In this document: positions 59,094 to 64,000 of the stretch, piece by piece
Numbering within the stretch: the first letter of the stretch is position 1
Layout of the letters: every line of letters starts with the position of its first letter
DNA from: Spirochaetaceae bacterium
GTDB lineage: Bacteria; Spirochaetota; Spirochaetia; Treponematales; Treponemataceae
Assembly (NCBI GenBank): GCA_017416145.1
Contig: JAFQDD010000020.1
Location: 1 to 64,000, forward strand
Direction: 5' to 3'
Length of the DNA stretch: 64,000 nucleotides
The notes under the pieces: generated by a model
What the model saw: the letters and a program-made list of their open reading frames with translations, nothing else
Told to the model about the DNA's origin: nothing
The model's database searches: none
Made by a program: the position numbers and the translations under genes

Positions 59094-59987
59094 TCATCCT
59101 AAAAAATGCTTTACCATTTTACAAACTTCTTCGCTACCGCCGCGACACAAAGCGGTTATGAAAGGTCGACCTAGCATCACTTCGGAAACCCCAAAATAAC
59201 TTGCTGTAAGAAGATCCTTTTTGGTTCTAAGTCCACCATCAACCCAAAGTTGGTCACAATAATTTTTTAGTTCTGAGCCGTATTCTTTCAAAAACAGTGC
59301 TGTACTTCCAAGGCGGTTTTCTACTCGACCGCCGTGGTTTGAAATTACTACGATTTCAGGCTTAATTTCTTTTACAAGTTCAACATCATTTTGAGTGAAA
59401 ACCCCTTTTATAGCAAAAGGCAACTTTGCGTATTTTTTTAATTCTTGGATTTGAGCTGGTGTTTTTCGTTCAAGTTGAACAAGGTTTCGCATTGTAACAA
59501 TGTTGTATGAATCAATATCAACCCCAACAATTTCTGCAACATCTTTTGCCCAATCAATTCTTTCTTGGATTTTTGGGTTTGGATATGGTTTTATGAAAAC
59601 GGCTGCTTTTGGATTTTCTAGAGGATTTGAATCTTGCAAGGCTTTTATTGCTTTGATTCCATTTTGAATTTTAATATCAGGACAGCCATCTCCAATAGAT
59701 AATTTTGCTCCAGATTCGTAAGCTGCCTTGGTCATTTCAAAGTAAAAACTTTCTTCGTCTTCCCAACCAACATTTTCTACAGCTCCGGTAATTGGAGCAA
59801 GGCGAATATTTGGCAAGGATAATGTTTTTGAGATTTCTGCAAAATTTTCTATTTCTTTTCTAATATTTTTCCAATCACGACAATTTGATTGAAAATTTAC
59901 GCTATTATTAAATCCGCCCATTCCAGGAAGTTCACCGATACAACCCTTCCCAAGGCATTTTTTGCAAAGATGACAGTTAAAGGACAT
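59094..59987 (-). CDS. FMN-dependent alpha-hydroxy-acid oxidoreductase family protein with N-terminal Cys motif
   Basis: A 297-residue TIM-barrel flavoprotein of the alpha-hydroxy-acid dehydrogenase type: LPFAIKGVFTQNDVELV (flavin Lys), VVISNHGGRVENRLGS (catalytic His and Arg), LWVDGGLRTKKDLLTA and VMLGRPF. The N-terminus carries Cys5, Cys8, Cys11 and Cys16 in CHLCKKCLGKGCIGELPGMGG, as in clostridial relatives, which may bind a metal or FeS cluster. The substrate is unknown. ATG 59987 follows the phosphofructokinase stop after one base, so the two are coupled. Confidence 0.8.
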   Translation of the reverse strand: MSFNCHLCKKCLGKGCIGELPGMGGFNNSVNFQSNCRDWKNIRKEIENFAEISKTLSLPNIRLAPITGAVENVGWEDEESFYFEMTKAAYESGAKLSIGDGCPDIKIQNGIKAIKALQDSNPLENPKAAVFIKPYPNPKIQERIDWAKDVAEIVGVDIDSYNIVTMRNLVQLERKTPAQIQELKKYAKLPFAIKGVFTQNDVELVKEIKPEIVVISNHGGRVENRLGSTALFLKEYGSELKNYCDQLWVDGGLRTKKDLLTASYFGVSEVMLGRPFITALCRGGSEEVCKMVKHFLG

Positions 59988-59988
59988 T

Positions 59989-61077
59989 TTAGTCTCCAAA
60001 ACAAGTACCAACTTCTCTTGCTGCTTGTAAAAGTGGATGGTCTGTTGGAACTTTTTTGATTTTACCAGCAACTTTATCAAGAGGAACACCAGTTGGAACG
60101 CCGTTTACCAAGGCTACCATCTTTCCAAAATCACCCTTCGCTAACATATGAGCGGCGGCGGTCCCAAGTTCAGTTGCCAAAACCCTGTCATAAGGAACGG
60201 GAGTTCCCCCACGCTGTAAATATCCTAAAACTGTTACACGAGGTTCTAGGTCTGTGGCTTCTTTTAGTTCTTTTGCAATTCTGTAAGCGATAGAATAAGG
60301 CATTTCTTTTCGTGCTTTTTTTAGAGCTTTTTTATCAAGTTTTGCTTCTTCTACAGAAAGAGCTCCTTCTGCCACAACAATAATTGAAAATGGATGTCCA
60401 GCTTCTTTTCGGCGTTTTACGTGTTCTGCAATTGGCTCAATATTGTACGGAATTTCTGGAATTAGGATAACATCTCCGCCTCCTGCAATTCCAGCGTAGA
60501 GACCAAGCCAACCAGCTTTGTGCCCCATAACTTCTATAATCATAATGCGGCTATGACTGTGTGCTGTTGTGTGAAGTCGGTCAATTGCTTCTGTGGCAAC
60601 TGAAACAGCTGTGTTAAAGCCAAAAGTCATATCAGTTTCAACTAAATCGTTGTCTATGGTTTTTGGAAGTCCGATTACGTTTAAGCCTTCTTCTTGTAAA
60701 TAGGAAGCTGTTGTATTTGTGCCATTTCCCCCGATACAAACAAGGGCATCAAGATTCCACTTTTTGTAGTTTTCTTTGATAGCATTTACAGCTTCTTTTC
60801 CAATTTTAAAAGGTTTTTCTCTAGAAGTTCCAAGAATTGTGCCACCACGAGTTAATATTCCAGAAAGTTCGTTGGCAGTAAGTTCGTGACCAAGACCTTG
60901 CATAAGCCCACGATAACCCTGTTCAATGCCAATAACTTTGATTCCGTATTGATTTATAGCTGTTCTTGCAACTCCACGAATGGCAGCGTTTAATCCCGGA
61001 GCATCTCCTCCAGAAGTCAAGATTCCTATAGTTTTAACCACAGATTTTGATATGATTTTTTCAGCAAAAGCACTCAT
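59989..61077 (-). CDS. 6-phosphofructokinase, second type, with GGNGT donor loop
   Basis: A 362-residue PFK, shorter than the one at 588-1961: TSGGDAPGLNAAIRG (21-35), RGGTILGTSR (78-87), GGNGT (116-120), PKTIDND (138-144), and substrate-site IIEVMGHKAGWLGLYAG. The classical loop is GGDG; here Asp is replaced by Asn118, while Lys139 is the residue usually seen with PPi enzymes. Neither the ATP nor the PPi pattern is complete, so the phosphoryl donor cannot be read from sequence. Together with the long PFK this gives the cell two distinct glycolytic entry enzymes. Confidence 0.85.
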   Translation of the reverse strand: MSAFAEKIISKSVVKTIGILTSGGDAPGLNAAIRGVARTAINQYGIKVIGIEQGYRGLMQGLGHELTANELSGILTRGGTILGTSREKPFKIGKEAVNAIKENYKKWNLDALVCIGGNGTNTTASYLQEEGLNVIGLPKTIDNDLVETDMTFGFNTAVSVATEAIDRLHTTAHSHSRIMIIEVMGHKAGWLGLYAGIAGGGDVILIPEIPYNIEPIAEHVKRRKEAGHPFSIIVVAEGALSVEEAKLDKKALKKARKEMPYSIAYRIAKELKEATDLEPRVTVLGYLQRGGTPVPYDRVLATELGTAAAHMLAKGDFGKMVALVNGVPTGVPLDKVAGKIKKVPTDHPLLQAAREVGTCFGD

Positions 61078-61132
61078 AACTTAAGAATAACAGAGAATAA
61101 TTATTTTGTCATTGAATTATAGAGGGTTTTCC

Positions 61133-61987
61133 TTGTCCTTTATGAAAAAATTTATTAAATTAGATTCGGGAAAATTTATGAAAGATACACGAACGACAAT
61201 TTATTACACAGATGAATTAAATGATGAATTTTCGATAACGCAGATTCAACCTAGAAAAATTGATGGAAATTATGATTATGATGGAAAACCTTTTACAAGA
61301 AAAATTGCTCGTTTTTTTTGTTATAGGTTAATAGCAACCCCGTTAGCTTGGCTTTTCTTGAAATTATCTTACGGACACAAAATTGTTGGAAAAGAAAAGA
61401 TAAGAGAATATGTAAAAAGCCAGAAAAAAGCCACAGAAAAAAAAGGTTATATGCTTTATGGAAATCACACAAATGATATGGCAGATGCATATATTCCCAC
61501 AATGATAACTTTTCCAAATCCAGCTTATGTAATTGTTCACCCAAATAATGTTTCAATGCCATTTATGGGAAAAATCACTCCATATTTAGGTGCAATTCCG
61601 TTACCAGATGATTTGGCAGCCGCAAGAAATTTTAAAACATCAATCGATAGAAAAATGGCAAAATCTTGGCCTGTAGTTTTGTATCCAGAAGCTCACATTT
61701 GGCCATTTTACACAAAAATTCGCCCTTTTACAGAAGTATCATTTCGATATCCAATTCAATATGATGTTCCAGTTTTTAGTTTCACAAACACTTATCAAAA
61801 AAAGAAATTTGGAAAAAATCCAAAAATTGTTACATATATTGATGGTCCATTTTATGCAGATAAAAATTTGGATTTGAAAAACAAAAAAATTGACTTACGC
61901 AACAAAGTATATAATCAAATGTGTGAACGCTCTATACTAAACACAGTAGAACTGATAAAGTATGTGAAAAAGGAAGATGTAAAGTAA
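61133..61987 (+). CDS. PlsC-like acyltransferase with altered HX4D motif
   Basis: A 284-residue protein resembling 1-acyl-glycerol-3-phosphate acyltransferases: one hydrophobic helix near residue 60 (YRLIATPLAWLFLKLSY), then MLYGNHTNDMADAYIPTM in place of the usual NHxxxxD block (Asp falls at +3 and +6, not +5), PFMGKITPYLGAIPLPDD, and VVLYPEAHIWPFYTKIRPF in place of FPEGTR. It belongs to the Firmicutes-type divergent branch and probably acylates a lipid or glycolipid. Start: GAGGG lies six bases before TTG 61133; ATG 61142 is the alternative but is too far from that site. Its stop overlaps the GT8 start (TAATG). Confidence 0.75.
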   Translation: MSFMKKFIKLDSGKFMKDTRTTIYYTDELNDEFSITQIQPRKIDGNYDYDGKPFTRKIARFFCYRLIATPLAWLFLKLSYGHKIVGKEKIREYVKSQKKATEKKGYMLYGNHTNDMADAYIPTMITFPNPAYVIVHPNNVSMPFMGKITPYLGAIPLPDDLAAARNFKTSIDRKMAKSWPVVLYPEAHIWPFYTKIRPFTEVSFRYPIQYDVPVFSFTNTYQKKKFGKNPKIVTYIDGPFYADKNLDLKNKKIDLRNKVYNQMCERSILNTVELIKYVKKEDVK

Positions 61988-62820
61988 TGAAAAATATTTT
62001 ATTTTCAGGTAATAACAATGTTTTTGATGGCGTCGTAACTTGTATGCTATCAATTTTTAAAAGATCAACTTCGACTGAGCCAATTTGTTTTTATATTATG
62101 ACTATGGATGTTTCTCATCTAAGAGAGGATTTTGTTCCAATCTCAGATAAACAAATTGATTTCATAGACAAAATTGCAAAATCCTACAATAAAGAAAATT
62201 GTGTAAAAAAAGTTGATGTTACAGATATTTATCAAAAAGAATTTGCTGGTTGTCCAAATGAGGGTGCCTATTGTTCTCCATATACGTTGCTTCGCCTTTT
62301 TGCAGATATGGCTTTACCTGAAGTTACTGGAAAACTTTTGTATTTAGACGTGGATATTATGTTTAATCGTGATATTGACTTGCTATACAACGTGGACTTA
62401 ACCGGATACGAATATGCTGCAAGTACAGATCATTACGGAAAGTTTTTAATTCGACCAGATTATATAAATGCTGGTGTGATTTTGTTTAATATGGACGAAT
62501 GTAGAAAAACTGGTTTGTTTGAAAAAGCTAGAAATCAAATAAAAACCAAAAAATGGCTGTTCGCAGATCAAGATGCACTTTGGCACAGCACTACAAAAAA
62601 GAAGATTCTTCCTCAAAAGTTTAACGATCAGAAATTCTTGTGGAAAAATACAGTTGTAAGACACTTTTCAAAACGGCTTTTCTATTTGCCATATCCACAC
62701 ACAGATAATATCAAACAATGGCACGTGGAAAAAATGCACAAGGTTTTTAAATACACCCAATTTGATGATTGCTTAGATGAATATTTAAAACTGAAAGCAG
62801 ATTTTCAAAAAGCAGAATAG
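61987..62820 (+). CDS. Family 8 glycosyltransferase
   Basis: A 277-residue GT-A fold enzyme of family GT8. The metal/nucleotide motif DxD appears in LLYLDVDIMFNRDI near residue 120; YCSPYTLLRLFADMALPEV and FADQDALWH, YINAGVILFNMDEC complete the family pattern, and WHVEKMHKVF has the C-terminal His. It transfers galactose, glucose or a similar sugar to lipid or polysaccharide. Coupling to the acyltransferase gene suggests both act on one cell-envelope lipid or glycolipid. Confidence 0.88.
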   Translation: MKNILFSGNNNVFDGVVTCMLSIFKRSTSTEPICFYIMTMDVSHLREDFVPISDKQIDFIDKIAKSYNKENCVKKVDVTDIYQKEFAGCPNEGAYCSPYTLLRLFADMALPEVTGKLLYLDVDIMFNRDIDLLYNVDLTGYEYAASTDHYGKFLIRPDYINAGVILFNMDECRKTGLFEKARNQIKTKKWLFADQDALWHSTTKKKILPQKFNDQKFLWKNTVVRHFSKRLFYLPYPHTDNIKQWHVEKMHKVFKYTQFDDCLDEYLKLKADFQKAE

Positions 62821-62827
62821 GATTTAG

Positions 62828-62873
62828 TGGGTCAAGGTTTTGGTTGTTAAAAATCTTGACCTTTTTGTTTTTT
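62828..62873 (+). terminator. Terminator between GT8 and Nudix genes
   Basis: GGTCAAG (62830-62836) pairs with CTTGACC (62855-62861), followed by a T-rich tail. The right arm lies inside the 3' end of the Nudix gene on the other strand. Confidence 0.75.
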
Positions 62874-63413
62874 AGAGTTTAACCATTTTTTTAGCATTAA
62901 GTTGGCTGAACCAAAGGCTAAAGGTAGATTTTCAATATCCATTTCTGAAGTGATTCTGTAAAAATCTAATTCTTGAACTTCGCTTTCTTGGATTTGTAGT
63001 TGTTTAATATTAAAATCGGCTGGAACTTTGCAAGAGAAAAATATGTCACAAGTTTTGTATGTCATATTTTTGAAAATATAGGTATTTGGACTTGAGCCAA
63101 CAAATTTAATATCACTTTCATTTATGTTTAGGCCGATTTCTTCTTTCACTTCTCGAACACAGGCTGTTTCTGCACTTTCGTCTGGGTCAATAAAGCCACC
63201 AGGAAGAGCTAAAAATCCCTTTCGTGGCTCCTTTGCACGTTTTTCAAGTAAAATCTGATTATCCTCTGTGTATAAAATTAACCCAACGGCGGCAGCCACA
63301 TTGTTAAACAAGTCAAGTCCACATTCGCTACAAACCCAATGCCGAGAATTTACATATTCTAAAGTTGATTTCCCACAAAGGGGGCAAATTTTCATTTCAT
63401 TTTCTAAAGCCAT
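62847..63413 (-). CDS. Nudix hydrolase with N-terminal zinc ribbon
   Basis: A 188-residue hydrolase. A CPLCGK...CSECG zinc ribbon (about residues 11-32) is followed by the Nudix domain with the box GGFIDPDESAETACVREVKEEIGL (about residues 70-93), all catalytic glutamates present. Zinc-ribbon Nudix proteins often act on NADH or ADP-sugars, but the diagnostic NADH motif is not seen. Single gene, convergent with GT8. Confidence 0.88.
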   Translation of the reverse strand: MALENEMKICPLCGKSTLEYVNSRHWVCSECGLDLFNNVAAAVGLILYTEDNQILLEKRAKEPRKGFLALPGGFIDPDESAETACVREVKEEIGLNINESDIKFVGSSPNTYIFKNMTYKTCDIFFSCKVPADFNIKQLQIQESEVQELDFYRITSEMDIENLPLAFGSANLMLKKWLNSKKQKGQDF

Positions 63414-63454
63414 AAAAGAATTATATCGTTTATTGGGTTGGGTTTTCTAGTGCC

Positions 63455-64000
63455 TTAGAAATATCTTGCGGTGAGGGCATCGGCCATATTGCTAGAGCGT
63501 TCTAGGGTTCTGTTGATTAGTGGCACGAAAAGGGGCAAAAGTTTTCGCACTCGGTTGAAAAAGCCTTTTGTTTCTCCAAGGCCGCCTCGAATTAGTTGGA
63601 CTTTGATGATTAAAGAAGCTTCATCTGCCAAAAGTGGGATAAATCTGAATATCATTACTAAAATTAGACTTGCAGATTTTGATGGAATAAGTTTTTTGAA
63701 TCCTTCCAAAATGTCTTTTTCGTCGGCAGAGTACATAAATCCAAATATCATAAAAATTGCAGTGGCTAAATGCAAAATTGATTTTACGGAAACAAGGATT
63801 TTTTCCACGGTGATTCTTATGATTCCAAAATGGAATAAAACTGTGTCGCTAGGATTTATTGGAAAAAAGAAAAATTGTATTAGCAAAAAGAAAAGAACCC
63901 AAGGCAATAATCCAAAAAAACTTTTTAGCGGTTTTTTGAAAGGCATTTTTGCCAAAGCTGCGTAAAGTAGGACAATTCCAAGGCTCACCAAAGATAATGG
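63455..64000 (-). CDS. ECF transporter T component (EcfT), N-terminus beyond the window
   Basis: The frame is open to the right window edge, so the start is not seen; the GTG at 63991 need not be the start. The 180 visible residues hold four to five transmembrane helices and end with an EcfT/CbiQ-type coupling region: LIRGGLGETKGFFNRVRKLLPLFVPLINRTLERSSNMADALTARYF, where the ADALTARYF box contacts the ATPases. It would serve S components such as the one at 24099-24650. Confidence 0.8.
   Translation of the reverse strand, partial: PLSLVSLGIVLLYAALAKMPFKKPLKSFFGLLPWVLFFLLIQFFFFPINPSDTVLFHFGIIRITVEKILVSVKSILHLATAIFMIFGFMYSADEKDILEGFKKLIPSKSASLILVMIFRFIPLLADEASLIIKVQLIRGGLGETKGFFNRVRKLLPLFVPLINRTLERSSNMADALTARYF

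Noticed and set aside
1-64000. tRNA, rRNA or CRISPR loci
   Set aside because: I looked in all intergenic gaps for TPsiC-like GGTTCRA signatures, rRNA-conserved words and regularly spaced repeats, and found none.

Overview
The window looks like chromosomal DNA of a host-associated, anaerobic, AT-rich Treponema or close relative (Spirochaetota). The evidence is an archaeal-type PheRS alpha chain, an XPB-type helicase with its large partner protein, two non-canonical phosphofructokinases, a bactofilin/M23/YaaR/YaaT operon, a long protein resembling spirochaete-only families, many signal-peptide and lipoprotein genes, and a sugar-linked glycyl radical enzyme, which requires anaerobic life. I see no rRNA, tRNA, CRISPR array, transposase or integrase. 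The species assignment is inference; no database was consulted.

Layout. 0-7.4 kb: the end of an unrecognised repeat protein, a TGTGGAAAA-rich intergenic array, a phosphofructokinase, an RluA-type pseudouridine synthase, an outer-membrane omptin-type protease, two CorC/HlyC-like CBS membrane proteins and a thioredoxin-fold lipoprotein. 7.4-15.3 kb: single-chain PurL and the XPB helicase with its partner. 15.3-23.4 kb: a divergent AraC regulator and a five-gene operon (ROK sugar kinase, divergent NanE-like epimerase, glycyl radical enzyme, its activase, GH94-like phosphorylase); this is the best candidate for an undescribed pathway. 23.3-33.9 kb: hydrolase and ECF S component, a Na+/Ca2+ exchanger, then a tandem-TetR regulator heading a tripartite RND efflux operon with a small PII-like protein. 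33.9-38.2 kb: BirA, a tandem PII-like protein coupled to a DUF1538 membrane protein, and the LuxS/MTA-SAH nucleosidase pair. 38.2-50.1 kb: a candidate small RNA with an anti-Shine-Dalgarno loop, a hydrolase, a second TTTTCCACA array, LemA/TPM proteins, pheS, secreted hypotheticals, rhomboid protease, diguanylate cyclase, Dus and TatD. 50.4-53.3 kb: the bactofilin operon. 53.9-59.0 kb: a HAD phosphatase whose 3' end is repeated 1.66 kb downstream beside pyrF, flanking a small islet of duplicated lipoprotein genes, then pyrF and a fused pyrK-pyrD. 59.1-64 kb: an FMN oxidoreductase with a second phosphofructokinase, an acyltransferase with a GT8 glycosyltransferase, a Nudix hydrolase and a partial EcfT.

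How the parts work together. The 16.3-23.4 kb operon reads as: cytosolic phosphorolysis of an oligosaccharide, phosphorylation of the freed sugar, C2 epimerisation, then radical bond cleavage. It is probably switched on by the divergent AraC protein through two half-sites exactly 21 bp apart. The RND operon appears autoregulated by the double-TetR protein at a palindrome overlapping its start site. The islet inside the HAD-pyrF junction separated two genes whose ancestral stop and start codons overlapped. Several operons here join genes by TAATG or by a stop codon followed by one base and ATG, suggesting frequent translational coupling.
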